From Sporodiniella umbellata (Eukaryota; Mucoromycota; Mucoromycetes; Mucorales; Rhizopodaceae): 64,000 nt of DNA. The position numbers and the translations under genes are program-made. The stretch is taken from the NCBI GenBank assembly GCA_025677835.1, contig JAIXMR010000014.1, forward strand, positions 248,001 through 312,000, written 5' to 3'. The notes beneath the pieces are model-generated. The model was given only the letters and a program-made list of their open reading frames with translations. It was not told where the DNA came from and did no database searches. Each line of letters starts with the position of its first letter. Positions within the stretch are counted from its first letter, which is position 1. Shown here in pieces: positions 1-13,206 of the stretch.

Positions 1-132
1 TTGAGATTGTTCGTTCAATCAAACAAAAGTACAGTTTGGAAAGAATTTAGTTTGTTTTCTAGTGTTTTTCTCTGAAAAAAAAAAAAAAAAAAAAAAAAAA
101 AAGAAAATTTTCCCTTTTTTTTGCCTTTTTCC

Positions 133-164
<32 letters not shown>

Positions 165-171
165 TGGCGAA

Positions 172-633
172 ATGAAACAAAGGAAACAAGGCAAAAAAAC
201 GATTTCAAAAGGACCACAAAACAAAGATCACTTTATTGATTTAGCCCAAGAAGCTTTTGAGGAGGCCGATAAAGAAGAAGAAAAACGAAGTGTGATTGGG
301 GAAGTCATGGAAGCATTGATTGTCAAGACAGGAGCACCCTCCATGGCCGAAGCGTTTTCTGAGCAATGGCGTAGCCAAGACGTGATTGAAAAAGCAGCAG
401 AGATGCATGAGAATAGAAGACGGCTGAGCCCAAGTTCAAGTACAACATCGATCGAATGCTTAAAAGAATCTACAGATCACCCAGAAGAACACACATCTCA
501 CTATTCGACCGATTCACTAATATCTTTGGCAGAATACTCTTGGCGGCTTTTTAGATTGCTCTTATTAGCTAGTTTGGTGGGTTTGGTATCTCATTTCTTT
601 ACTTTTTCAGTATTAGACGTTCACCCTACGTAG
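172..633 (+). CDS. Small predicted tail-anchored membrane protein, unknown function
   Basis: A single-exon frame of 153 aa. I start it at the ATG at 172 because the upstream in-frame codons are only translated poly-T. The N-terminus is very basic (residues 1-18, Lys/Arg/Gln). Residues 20-85 look helical and charged, and 85-118 are Ser/Thr-rich and probably disordered. A hydrophobic stretch at about 127-148, with only a few residues after it, fits a single C-terminal membrane anchor facing the cytosol. I recognise no family. A 29-nt T run ends six bases before the ATG, a layout seen at other starts in this window. Expression is unproven; the ordered composition and the terminal anchor make it more credible than the low-complexity frames nearby. 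Confidence 0.5.
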   Translation: MKQRKQGKKTISKGPQNKDHFIDLAQEAFEEADKEEEKRSVIGEVMEALIVKTGAPSMAEAFSEQWRSQDVIEKAAEMHENRRRLSPSSSTTSIECLKESTDHPEEHTSHYSTDSLISLAEYSWRLFRLLLLASLVGLVSHFFTFSVLDVHPT

Positions 634-1811
634 AAGCAAAAACCCGCCCAAAAAAAAAAAAAAAAGCAATGATCAGAAAATCAAAAAAAAAAAAAAAAAA
701 AAAAAAACATATTAGCACGTGTGTATGCGTGTGTACGTATGTTCTACATACACATGGGCTGTGATACCCAAAATTGTAAAGCAAAAGAAAAAAAAAAAGA
801 AAAACAAGAGAAAGAGAGAGAGAAAGAGAGCCAATGTATTTGAAATACAAAAAGAAGGCCTTGATTTTTTCCAGCTATAAACGACTTGTTTTTCATTGTA
901 ATTACTTTTTAACATTAATCATAATAAAAATACTATTAAAAAAAAACATACACTTTGAGGTCACATGCTCTCTCTCTATGTGCGTATGTTTATTTCAGCC
1001 TATCAGTGAGTATCACATCAGTAACACGTGTTACAAACCAAGCAGAAGACTACAGTCAAGTACAGTCTTCAAACCACCCAACGGTTGCATAAAAAGTAAA
1101 GCAAGTGAAATGTAGGAAAGCCAGCTTTTGAAAAGATCTCTAAAGTATCTATCTCAGGAACCTCTTATCACTCCGCTTGATTTCAGGTACCACGCGCAAG
1201 TTCGTATTGATTAAAAGTCGCTTTTTCATTAGTTAGTAGAGAAACCTGTATTGATTAAAGGTGCAAGTTGTCAAGATTCTTAATTTCCACGAATGAACTA
1301 AACACTGATCGATAGCCTCAGTTAAAATAGTAACTACTTTTTTTTCAATGGTGTAGAGTAGTACTTTTGGGGGGGGGGAAAGCATTGTCATTCAAATTCA
1401 AACACTAAAGATAAAGCCCCACGCAAAGAGGTATTGAAGCCATTGTACAGGTAATGAATCAACAGTCACGGTCTATGCCATTAAAAAGACCAAAGGTTAC
1501 TTGGAACAGAAAAAATCGAATGTTTTTTTTTTTTTTTTTTTTTTCGATTTTCTGATCAAGATCCTAAAATGAGTAATATCATCGAGACAGAGCCAAGTGG
1601 AGTGTCAAGCCACCTCTTTTTCAAGTGTATAAATACCTCTCTTATTTTTTCCCTCTTTTTTTTTTTTTTTTTTTTTAATATTCAAAATCGAAAACAAAAA
1701 AAAAAACTCGACCCAAGCAATTCTCTCCAAGAAAAAGGGGAAGGAGGAGGAGGAGGATGTTAACCGTGATAGTTTTGTCATCCAAAAAAGATAGAAACTC
1801 TTTGAGATTTT

Positions 1812-1853
<42 letters not shown>

Positions 1854-2340
1854 ATTGACCAAGTCCAAAATCAATCTCCACTGCTCTTTTATGACTCTGA
1901 TAAATACGAATCAATCCCCTTCGCTCTTTGCTTACACAAATGCTATTTAGAGGCCAATTGGTTTTCGGAAAGAAAGAAAAAAAAAAAAAAAAAAAGGGAT
2001 CAACATTGCCCTTGTCAGATCTGATTGGCCGATAAGGTTTTACCGCCAATTGATGAGAACAGTGGTTTGAACTATTTCTTTTTTTAGCCATTTAATATGG
2101 AAAATGAAATAGGATTCGTTCCCTTTTTGTATCTCGCCTCTCCTCACTGCTCTTTCCAAAGGTGAGGAGGAATTCACATAAAAAAATGGCACAGGTTATG
2201 AATTGACGATACAAGAAAGTTGTGTTACGGAAACACAAGTTTTTTCTTCTCGTTGCCATCTAGTTTGACAGCCTTTCTCTAGCCACCACCGTCATTTTCT
2301 CTACCAATCATCTTGCCCTTTTCTTATTCCGACAGGCTTA

Positions 2341-2375
<35 letters not shown>

Positions 2376-3485
2376 CAGCAAAGTTTATGCGAGCTAAGTG
2401 TGGAGGATTAGGATTCCGCCGAGGTCTCTCTCAGTGGATGTGGTAGGAAGCGTTGCACTTTTTTGATGGATTTGTTTTGCATATCTCCATGGTTTGGGTG
2501 GAGAGAGAGAGAGAGAGTGTGTGTGTGTGCGTTGGCATAGGTTGCTTTCCAGTGTATAAACTGCGATAGATACAGCCAACATGAGATGAGTCATTTCGCA
2601 GTAAGAGGTTTGGCTATCTTTTGGGTGATACAGCTTAGATCATTTTTTTAAAAAAAAAAGTGGTTCATTCACTCGAATGGGTTTCTGAACCGTGGGTGTC
2701 AGTGAACCTAATTTGGTTCCCTTGGTTGGTGCAAGTCGATGCTATCGATGGCCAATAGAAAAAGTCAAAGCAGGGCCACCAATGGGGGGGGTGGACATCA
2801 AGCTATTCATCGGTCACTAAAAATGCTTTGAGACGTCTTCAAAAAGCGTCAACAAAACAATAAATACGTTACACACAACTGCATCTGCTCTCTTTTGGAC
2901 CAAGTGAGTAATGTGGCTTGTCCATCTAGATCAAGCAGACAGCACTAAAGTTCGGACTGTGAACGCTATGGTAAAGCTTCCAAATCGGGCATAACAAAGG
3001 GAATACAAGCGAATTGGGTTTTCAAGTGACTCATTTCAAAATAAAATAAAAATAAATAAAAAAATTAAAAAAAAAAAAAAAATCAAGAAAAAAAACAAAC
3101 AAACAAATAAATAAATAAATAGACTGAGAAAAGAGACTTGCTCTGAAACAAAGATGGATAGAAAGCGCTTGAAAAAAGAACCCTGTCTTGAATTAGCAGG
3201 ATGGTTGGTTTTGTTTTTTTTTTTTTTTTTAAAAAGACGGTGTTTGAAAACAAGAGTATAAAAAACGTCAAAGATCTGCTCGGGAATAAAATCTTTTTTT
3301 CTTTCAAGTTGTTTCGATTGTCAGTTTCGTGTGTAAAGTCCCTTTGGATTGACTTTTTGGATCATTAAAGTAGTAGTAGTTTTTTTTTATAATAAAGCAA
3401 AGCACTAACCGAAAAACAGTCTCATTCTCTTTCTATACATCTCTTTTTTTTTTTTTCCATCCTCTTTGCATAAAGCTAGTCTCAC
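634..3485. other. Intergenic, low-complexity, no gene seen
   Basis: About 2.9 kb of AT-rich DNA with many homopolymers, including 40 A at 1813-1852 and T runs near 1520-1544 and 2341-2368. A GA then GT microsatellite lies at about 2501-2530. Open frames here are poly-Phe/Lys or lack conserved features. The final few hundred bases must hold the URA2 promoter; a T run at 3446-3457 precedes its ATG. I saw no tRNA box B or other RNA gene. Confidence 0.6.
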
Positions 3486-6400
3486 ATGGCGTCTAATATT
3501 CCTGCTCCTCCTGTTCACTCGATGGGTCCTCTCATTGGTTCACAGATCCCAGCGCCTGCTGCCAATGCCACACCCATCAGCCGTTCTCCACGCTCCCCCA
3601 CAGCGCCCCATCGTCCTGCGATTGCATTGGAGAACCCCAAAGACGTCACTACAGCCGCCTTTGTATTGAAGGATGGTACCAGCTATCAAGGTATTTCCTT
3701 TGGTGCTGAAAAGAGTATTTCAGGTGAATGTGTCTTTCAGACAGGTAAGACGCTCGATGCCGTGGCGGACCGGCCATCCAAAAGTCATGCCCAGGGTCGC
3801 TAATTGCCTTTTTAGGTATGGTGGGTTATCCCGAATCCATGACGGATCCCTCTTATCAAGGCCAGATCTTGGTGGTGACTTTCCCCTTGGTCGGCAATTA
3901 CGGTGTACCCTCGCGTGCCGAGATGGACGCTGTGCTTGGGGATATCCCGCTCCGATTCGAGTCCAACCGCATTCACATCGCTGGTCTGATCGTGGCGGAA
4001 TATTCACAAGATTTCTCTCATTATCTGGCCGAGTCTTCACTAGCCACCTGGTTAAAGGAAAACGACGTGCCGGCTCTCTACGGTATCGATACACGCGCCT
4101 TGACCAAAAAGATTCGTAGTGAAGGTGTTTTGCTGGGCAAGATCCTGTTTCCCAAGACGTCCTCGGTCGGCTCCAGCGCCATTGAAACCGCTGCCTCTGC
4201 CTTGGGTTTTTCATCCACCACCACCCATTCTGCTGACCGTTGGGAAAGAGATTATCATAACGTAGACTGGGTCGATCCCAACGCGCGTAACCTGGTGGCT
4301 GAGGTGTCCATCCAGGCACCCAAAATCTACTCGCCCGCTCCGGAGAAGGCCATCCTCTTGCCTTCCGGTCGCACCCTGCGTGTGATCGCTGTCGATATCG
4401 GTATGAAGTATAACCAGATTCGCTGCTTTGTCCACCGCGGGGTAGAGCTCAAGATCGTTCCCTGGGACTTTGACTTCTTGGCCGAACCCGAGGATTCTTA
4501 CGACGGTCTTTTCCTCTCCAACGGCCCCGGTGACCCTACCACCCTCCAGGTCACCATCGACCGTGTACGCAAGTATATCGAAAACATCAAGAAACCCATC
4601 TTTGGTATCTGTCTCGGTCATCAGATCATGGCCCTGGCTGTGGGCGCTACCACCCGCAAGATGAAATACGGTAACCGTGGTCATAACATTCCCTGTACCA
4701 ACTTGATCTCCGGTCGTTGCTATATTACCTCTCAAAATCACGGTTACGCGGTCGATACTGCCTCGCTCCCCGAAAACTACAAGGAACTCTTTGTTAACGC
4801 AAACGATGGCTCAAACGAAGGTGTCATTCACGCCTCCTTGCCTATCTTTTCTGTCCAATTCCATCCTGAATCCACCCCAGGCCCTCGCGATACCGAGTTC
4901 TTGTTTGACGTGTTTATCCAAACCATTCAGGAATGTGTGCAGACCCGTAGTCTGGTACCTGTCAAAATGCCTGGTGGCACAAAGGCTGAAAACATCGCTC
5001 GGAATCCTCGTGTCAGCGTCGAAAAGGTGCTTGTGCTCGGTTCGGGTGGCTTGTCCATCGGTCAAGCAGGCGAGTTTGATTATTCGGGTTCTCAAGCCAT
5101 CAAGGCCTTGAAGGAAGAAGGCATCTACACCGTGCTGATTAACCCCAACATTGCCACCATCCAGACCTCCAAAGGTTTGGCTGACAAGGTCTATTTCTTG
5201 CCCGTCACACCCGAGTTTGTACGCAAGGTGATTGAATACGAAAAACCAGACGGTATCTACGTTACCTTTGGTGGTCAAACTGCCTTGGGCGTAGGTATTG
5301 CCATGAAGGATGAATTCGAAAGCTTGGGCGTCAAGGTACTCGGTACTCAGATCGATACCGTCATCACCACCGAAGATCGCGATCTGTTTGCCCAAGCCTT
5401 GTACGAAATCAATGAAAAGTGCGCTCAGTCTTCTTCCGCTGTCACTGTCGACGAAGCCCTCAAGGCCGCCAACGAGATTGGCTATCCCGTCATTTGTCGT
5501 GCTGCCTTTGCCTTGGGGGGTCTCGGCTCCGGTTTTGCTGATAACGATCGTCAGTTGGTCGATCTCTGTAACAAGGCCTTTGCTGTCTCCCCGCAAGTGT
5601 TGATTGAAAAGTCCATGAAGGGCTGGAAGGAAATCGAGTACGAAGTCGTACGTGATTGTCAAGATAACTGTATTACCGTCTGTAACATGGAAAACTTTGA
5701 TCCCTTGGGTATCCACACTGGCGATTCCATCGTCGTCGCTCCCTCTCAGACCCTTTCTGATGAAGACTACAACATGTTGCGTACCACCGCCGTGAACGTC
5801 ATCCGTCACTTGGGCGTCGTCGGTGAATGTAACATCCAATATGCCTTGAACCCTTTCTCTAAGGAATACTGCATTATCGAAGTCAACGCACGTCTCTCGC
5901 GTTCTTCTGCCTTGGCTTCCAAGGCCACCGGCTATCCCTTGGCCTTTGTCGCCGCCAAACTCGGTCTGGGAATCCCCCTGAATGAGATCAAGAACAGCGT
6001 AACCAAAGTCACTTGCGCCTGTTTCGAACCCTCCTTGGATTACTGCGTAGTCAAGATCCCCCGTTGGGATCTCAAAAAGTTCAACCGTGTCAGCACTGCC
6101 TTATCCTCTTCCATGAAGTCTGTAGGTGAAGTCATGGCCATCGGTCGTACTTTTGAAGAAACCATCCAAAAGGCCATCCGCGCTATTGACTATAACTTTC
6201 CTGGCTTCAGCAAGGTAACTCTAAAAAAAAAAAAAAAAAAAACTCTAAAACGATAGACATCTCACTATTTTCTTTAGAACGACCAAGTGGCAGACGAAGA
6301 CATGGACTTTGAACTTGCCAACCCCTCGGATCGCCGTTTGTTTGCTATTGCTAACGCCATGCACAAGGGTTATTCTGTTGACAAGATTTGGGAAATGACC

Positions 6401-9400
6401 AAGATTGACAAGTGGTTCTTGAACAAGCTCCAGCGTATCGTCAACCTCGATACCCGTCTTGGTGGCTTCAACAAGACCAACGTGCCTGGCAACTTGATCC
6501 GCTCTGCTAAGCAACTGGGTTTCTCGGATCGTCAAATTGCCACGCAACTCAACAGCAACGAACTGTCCGTCCGTAAGCTTCGTCAGGAATACGGCGTGGC
6601 TCCTTTTGTCAAGCAGATCGATACCGTCGCTGCCGAATTCCCTGCCTTCACCAACTACCTGTACATGACCTACAACGCCGTCGAACACGACATCACCTTT
6701 GAAGATCACGGCGTGATGGTGCTCGGCTCAGGCGTTTACCGTATTGGATCCTCGGTAGAATTCGATTGGTGTGCAGTGCGCGCCATCCGTACCATCCGCC
6801 AAAAAGGCATCAAGACCATCATGGTCAATTATAACCCAGAAACTGTCTCTACCGATTACGATGAAGCCGATCGACTCTATTTTGAAAACATCGACCTTGA
6901 GCGTATTTTGGATATTTACGAGATTGAAAAGTCCTCTGCGGTCATGATGTCCATGGGCGGTCAGACACCCAACAACATTGCCCTGCCTTTGCATCGTCAA
7001 AACGTCAAGGTGCTCGGTACCTCCCCTGAGATGATTGATAATGCCGAAAACCGCTACAAGTTCTCTCGTATGTGTGATAACATTGGTGTCGATCAACCGC
7101 TCTGGAAAGAACTCACCAGCTACGAAGAGGCCGAGGTGTTCTGTGATAACGTCGGTTTCCCTGTACTCGTACGTCCCTCCTACGTCCTTTCCGGCGCTGC
7201 CATGAACGTCGTATTCTCCAAGGATGATTTGGCTTCTTACCTCAAAGAGGCTGCCGCCGTCTCTCGCGACTACCCTGTCGTCATCTCAAAGTACATTGAA
7301 GATGCCAAAGAAATCGAAATGGATGCTGTCGCTTTGGACGGTAAGCTGATCATGCACGTTGTCTCTGAGCATGTTGAAAACGCTGGTGTTCACTCGGGTG
7401 ATGCCACCTTGATCTTGCCTCCCCAAGATCTGGACCCTGCCACCATCCGCAAGATCGAAGTCGCCACCGCCAAAATTGGTCGTGCCTTGAACATCACCGG
7501 TCCTTTCAACATTCAGTTTATCGCCAAAGATAACGAAATCAAGGTGATCGAATGTAACGTACGTGCGGCGCGTTCGTTCCCCTTTGTTTCCAAGGTGTTG
7601 GGTGTCGATTTGATCGAGATGGCAACCACTGCCATGTTGGGTCTGCCTGTCTTGCCCTATCCCAAGGTGGATATCCCCAAAGACTATGTGGGTATCAAAG
7701 TACCTCAATTCTCCTTCAGTCGTCTCTCAGGCGCAGATCCTGTGCTCGGTGTCGAAATGGCCTCAACGGGTGAAGTCGCCTGTTTCGGTAAAGACAAGTA
7801 TCAAGCCTACCTCAAGTCACTTCTCGCCACCGGTTTTGCCTTGCCCAAGAAGAACATCTTGCTCTCCATCGGTTCTTACAAGGAAAAACAAGAGCTCTTG
7901 CCCAGCGTACGCAAGTTGCACGAATTAGGCTACAACCTCTTTGCTACCACCGGTACCGCTGACTTTATCTCTGAGCACGACATTCCTGTCAAGCACTTGG
8001 ATACCCTCGATGGTGACGGTGATGATCTCAAGGCAGAATACTCACTTCAACAGCACTTGTCTAGCAACCTGATCGATATGTACATCAACTTGCCTTCCCG
8101 CAACCGATTCCGTCGCCCGGCTTCTTACATGTCCAAGGGTTATCGTTCGCGTCGTCTTGCCGTCGACTATTCCGTTCCGCTCTTGACCAACGTCAAGTGT
8201 GCCAAGCTGTTTATCGAAGCTTTGGCACGTCAAAAGTCGCACGACTTGTCTTCTGTAGATTACAAGACCAGCCATACCCAGGCACAACTCCCAGGCCTTT
8301 TCAACATCAACGCCTACCTCGAAAACCAAGACGAGTTTGCTACCATGGCCAAGGCCGCCCTCGCCTCAGGCTTCACCACCGTGGCTCCCATCGTTCAGAA
8401 AGTCAGTGACGCGGCTTCTCTCCACCAGTTGAGTGATCACGCCCGCAAGGCAGCTTACACCGATTACTTGCTGAACGTCACTGCCACAGCTGAAAATGCT
8501 GCTCAGGTTGGCCACCATGCTTCTGATGCTGCCGTGCTTTACATCAACACGGATCACATCGCTAACGAAAAAGTGGGCGTCTTTGATGCCGCCTTTTCCT
8601 CTTGGCCTGTCTCGCAACTGGTCATGACAGACGCCAAGGGTACCGAGCTTGCCTCAATTCTCTTGCTGGCCTCACTGCATAACCGCGTCATTCACGTCAC
8701 CAACGTCAGCAGCCAGGCTGATCTGACGTTGATCAAGATGAGCAAGAAGAAGGGCTTGGCTGTGACTTGCGATGTGTCTGTGTACGCGCTCTTTTTCGCT
8801 TCCGAAGACTTCAACCACAGCAAGCGCCTGCCTTCCAAGAAGGAACAAGCCGCGCTCTGGAAGCAACTCGAGGTCATTGATTGTTTCTCTATTGGCTCTA
8901 TTCCTCGCCTGTTGGCTGCTGAACTGGGCCATCCTGCCGACGCCACCACCGGTATCAGCGAATCCCTGTCTCTGCTCTTGACAGCTGTCTCTGAAGGCCG
9001 CTTGACGATGGAAGACATCTCTGATCGTTTGTACAAACACCCCAAGTCGATCTTTGGCCTTTCCTCCCAACCTGACACTTTTGTCGAAGTCGCTATTGAT
9101 CGCGCCACCGTCTGGCCTGCAAAAGCCCACAGCTGGTCTCCGCTGGTGGGTACCACCGTTCGCGGTTCGGTAGAACGCGTGGTCATGAACGAAACCCCTG
9201 TTTACTTGGACGGCTCTTTCCAGGAAGCCTTCTTGGGCCGCGACGTCTCTGTGCAGGCCCACTCTCAGACCAAAGACGCTGACACAAAGCAAGGCATGGC
9301 AGCTCAAAAGGTCGCCAAGGCTGCGAAAGAAGAAGCAGATCGCGCCTTGGTCGACGACTCGATCCGCCTGGCTGGCGCTGCCGACGGACAGCTGGTGTCT

Positions 9401-10384
9401 TTGCCTACCCCTCGCTATGAAGTCTCTGCCTCCCTCGCCCGCGTCATCAGCCGTTCACCTTTCTATCAAAAACACATCTTGCGTTCTTCTCAATTCGATC
9501 GCGATGATCTTCATCTTCTGTTTGCTGTCTCTCACGAAATGCGTAACCTGGTAGAACTCTATGGTTCCATCAACCTGATGCAAGGCCGTGTTATCAGCAC
9601 CATGTTCTTTGAACCCTCCACCCGTACCTCTTGCTCTTTTGAGGCTGCCATGAACCGTCTCGGTGGCCAGGTGGTCTCTGTCAGCGCTACAACTTCCTCG
9701 GTTCAAAAAGGTGAATCTTTGGCTGACACCGTCCGCACCCTAGGTTGCTATGCTGATCTTATCGTTCTCCGTCATCCTCAGCCTGGAAGCGCTCAGGTCG
9801 CTGCAAAGTACTCCAAAGTGCCTATCATTAACGCTGGTGACGGTATTGGTGAACATCCCACGCAAGCCTTCCTCGACGTTTTCACCATCCGTGAAGAACT
9901 TGGTACTGTCAATGGTTTGACTATTACCTTGGTGGGCGATCTCAAGAACGGTCGTACCGTTCACTCTCTCGTCAAGCTCTTGTCTTACTACCAAGTCACC
10001 ATCAACTACGTCTGCCCTGAATCCTTGAATATGCCCAAAGATGTCATCGACGCCATCGACGCCGCTGGTATCAAGCAACACTTTTACTCTTCTCTTGATC
10101 AAGTCATCGGTACCACAGACGTACTCTACATGACTCGCATCCAAAAAGAACGTTTCGATACTGAAGAAGACTACCTCCGCGTCAAGGATGCCTTCATTCT
10201 CAACAACAACGTCTTGAGTAAGGCCAAAAGCCAGATGATCGTCATGCATCCCCTTCCTCGCGTCAACGAAATCGAGCCTGAAGTTGATTTCGATCAACGC
10301 GCTGCCTATTTCCGTCAAATGAGATATGGCTTGTACGTAAGAATGGCCCTATTGGCTCTGGTCATGGGCACCATCCGTCATTAA
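3486..10384 (+). CDS. URA2: Multifunctional carbamoyl-phosphate synthase / DHO-like / aspartate carbamoyltransferase (URA2-CAD type)
   Basis: Catalyses the first two steps of pyrimidine synthesis: glutamine-dependent carbamoyl phosphate formation, then transfer to aspartate. Exons 3486-3744, 3816-6214 and 6278-10384 join to 2254 aa (yeast Ura2 is 2214). Order: CPSase small subunit with glutaminase (nucleophile Cys352 in a GICLGHQ motif, His436 and Glu438), two CPSase large-subunit halves (about 470-1450), a dihydroorotase-like region (about 1555-1890), and ATCase (about 1930-2254) with carbamoyl-phosphate loop STRTS at 2000-2004 and a late HPLPR motif. The DHO-like region has Asn-Ile-Asn at 1562-1564 where active enzymes have His-x-His, so it is judged inactive, as is known for fungi. 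Codons are strongly C-ending and the gene is richer in GC than its neighbours, which suggests high expression. Intron 2 (63 nt) carries a poly-A tract. Confidence 0.97.
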
Positions 10385-10520
10385 ATTTCAAAAAAATTTT
10401 CTTTGATCTGCTGTAAATAAATAATTAAAAAAAAACTTGGAGTTTTTGTTCTTTCAAAAAAATTCAATCTATTTTTCCCTTGTTTTTTTTTTTTTTTTTT
10501 TTCTTTTTCTTTGATAGAAA

Positions 10521-12668
10521 ATGGCTTCGTCTTTATTAACCGATAGCTCTTTTAGACGCCATGTGGAAAACGCCAATTTTCATCAACGTACCCGCAACAT
10601 TTTCTCCAAAGTTGCTCGGCCAAAAACTTTAAAAGAAGAGATCCAGACATTTTATGCAAGACAAAAAGAAGGCATGCCCAACCCACCTGCCTATCTCCAA
10701 AACACCGTCTATGCGCAGCTGTTGAAACGACAACAAGATCTGCTCAACAAGATTCCTCAGGTCAAACTAGACCCTTCCATTTTCGATCTTGACGATTCAT
10801 CAACACAAGGACCTTGGACACCCGAACGAAGACTCACTTACCGACCCAATGCAGTCATATTGGATGCCATCGCTCCTTCTCCAAGAGAAATGGCAGCGCT
10901 AGAGATACTTTTACAAAACTCCTTACACCATGCATTGGCCACTCACGATTTAAGACTGCCGACCATGTGGAGCACTACCTCCAAAGGCGACAACATCGAT
11001 CTCGATTCAGAAAGCTTACAACTTATCTATCAAGGTATTCTCTACAATTCACAATGCCCATCAGAACCTTGCTCCTTACTTTTTTTTTTTTTTTTTTTTT
11101 TTGCACAAAGGTCCTCAAAAGGAAGAGACCGAAGCCTCTTCTATCAAAGCCAACTATTGTATGAAGAAACAATGCGGTATCTACTATTTCGAAATCAAAG
11201 TGATATCCAAAGGAATGGATGGTCATATCGGCATTGGATTCTGTATGTTGATGAACAGCCTGGATCGACTCCCTGGTAATTTCTAACAAGAAAAAAAAGA
11301 AAGAAAGCTCACAGCTTTTATTAGGTTGGGAAGAAAACTCTTGGGGCTACCACGGAAATAGTGGGAAGATCTCCTCTGGGCCGGGAACAGAAAAAGAGTA
11401 TGGCCCACATTTCAGTACAGGGGATGTTATTGGCTGTGGCATTGATTTTCGAGACATGACCGCCTTCTATACAAAAAACGGGACTTACCTTGGCACCGCC
11501 TTTAGGGATATTCGGGATACAGAAATCTATCCGTTTGTAGGATTCAAAACCCGGGGAGAGAAGATCAGAACCAATTTTGGAGCCACGCCTTTCAAGTTTG
11601 ATATCCAACAACACATTCTGGATGAGAAAAGAGCCCTGATCAGCCATATTGCTTCTCACCCTTTACCCATAGACAAGGCTGCCACCAAAAACGTCGTTGA
11701 CCGACTTGTTCTCAACTACCTTCGACATCATGGTTACAGTCAATCTGCCAATTCTTTGGAACAAAGCATGCGCCTATTGAATAAAGAGGATGTGTTGATC
11801 GAAGAAGACCATGTAGCCGACTCATATTATGTCCGCCGACAAGGTAAGCTTTTTGTCACACGCTACATGCTTGATGTCAACACCCCTCTATTAGAACTTC
11901 ACCAGTGGATCATGCAGGGTGACATCGACAGTGTCATCAGACTATGCGATCAACACTATCCCAACGTACTGAAAGAAAACATAAACATCCTTTTCAGTTT
12001 GAAATGCAGAAAATTTCTAAACATGATCCAATCCGCTGCCAAAAGGAAAGCAGCCACTGACACAGAGGAGGAATACGAGGCGGACACACTCATTATCTCT
12101 CAACACGAACCCACCACACCCAAACGCAACTGTGTAACAGCTGAGATAGAGATCCCAAAAATTAAGAACAAAAAGCCAAAGACAGACAATGAACTGGAGT
12201 ATTTTCATCAAGTGCTAGTCTACGGAAATCGCCTAAAAGAAGAATACGAACAAAAAGCAAAAGAGGATTCCAATATTCATGATGAACTATCCGTACGTAA
12301 ACAACGTTTTCTGGAATGACCTAATCCCTTTTTTTTTTCTTTTAGAAAACCTTTTCAACTCTAGCATACTCAGACTTATCTGACCCTAAGATTGCCTGCT
12401 TGTTTCATTCTTCTGAAAAAGAAAACCTTGCATATAGACTTGATTCAGCCATCTTAGGTATATATATATATAAAGGAGGGAACGCACATCTCTCTTATTA
12501 GTCTAGACTCACATCTTCATAGTCTCTTTAAACAGATACCCCAACTCATCTATCGAACGCCTTTATCAACAGACAACGACTACCATTGAAGAATTGGCTT
12601 TAAAAGGAAACGCCAAAGCAGCCCTACTGGAACCCGGACGAGATTATTTAAATACAAATTGTCTTTAA
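10521..12668 (+). CDS. Gid1/Vid30-RanBPM-like scaffold of the GID/CTLH ubiquitin ligase
   Basis: Exons 10521-11034, 11111-11275, 11325-11843, 11895-12292, 12346-12457 and 12523-12668 give 617 aa. Order: an N-terminal region, an SPRY domain (about 165-325, with motifs GIYYFE, SKGMDGHIGIGF and SWGYHG), LisH (about 345-375, NYLRHHGYSQSA), CTLH (about 400-460, from ELHQWIMQGDID), an acidic/basic linker, and a CRA-like end (from SAILVSLNRYPNSS). In the family this protein is the core scaffold of the GID/CTLH E3 ligase, which in yeast degrades gluconeogenic enzymes. The intron 11844-11894 is 51 nt with no stop, so a plain ORF reading keeps it. Removing it joins VRRQ to ELHQW and restores the CTLH start. 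The last intron ends at 12522; the nearer AG at 12535 would break the frame. Confidence 0.93.
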
Positions 12669-13206
12669 ACTTTTTGTATTATACTATTGTAGATTGCCAT
12701 TAAATAAGATAAACAAATCAATATATAAACTGTACAAATACTTTATTTTTTCTTTCTCTCTCTATCTATAAAAGGATCAAATAGGATGGGCATTCTATTT
12801 TTTTTTTTTTTTTTTTTCAAGGCCTATGAAGATTTATATAAACAACAAATAGACAATACAAAAGATATAAATAGTAGATCAAATCAAAAAACATAAACTA
12901 TTTTTAAAGAAAACACAGGCATTCATATGATTATACGTGAAAGAAAAAAAAAAGGGGGAGGGCATAATTAAAATACAAAGAAGCATACAATTATAGGAGA
13001 TGACCGCAATTATGAGATGTATATATATATATATACACAAAAGAAGAGAAACAAGCGAAAGGGGAATAGCAAATCTTCTTGTGCTTGTGTGTTTGTATTA
13101 AGAGCTGTAATACGTTTAACGATAGATGAAGTATTTTTTTTTCTTTTGGCGTGAGAGAGAGAGAGAGAGAGAGAGAGAGGCAGCATACTTTTAAACATAC
13201 AAAAAA
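12669..13206. other. Convergent intergenic region with microsatellites
   Basis: Lies between the 3' ends of the convergent Gid1-like and zinc-finger genes, so it should hold both polyadenylation regions. It contains a T run at 12799-12817, a TA repeat at about 13018-13035 and a GA repeat at about 13153-13179. No coding signal was seen. Confidence 0.6.

Noticed and set aside
4811..5839. 342-codon open frame antisense to URA2
   Set aside because: It mirrors the strongly C-ending codon use of URA2 in the complementary frame and resembles no protein family; other antisense frames occur along the same gene.
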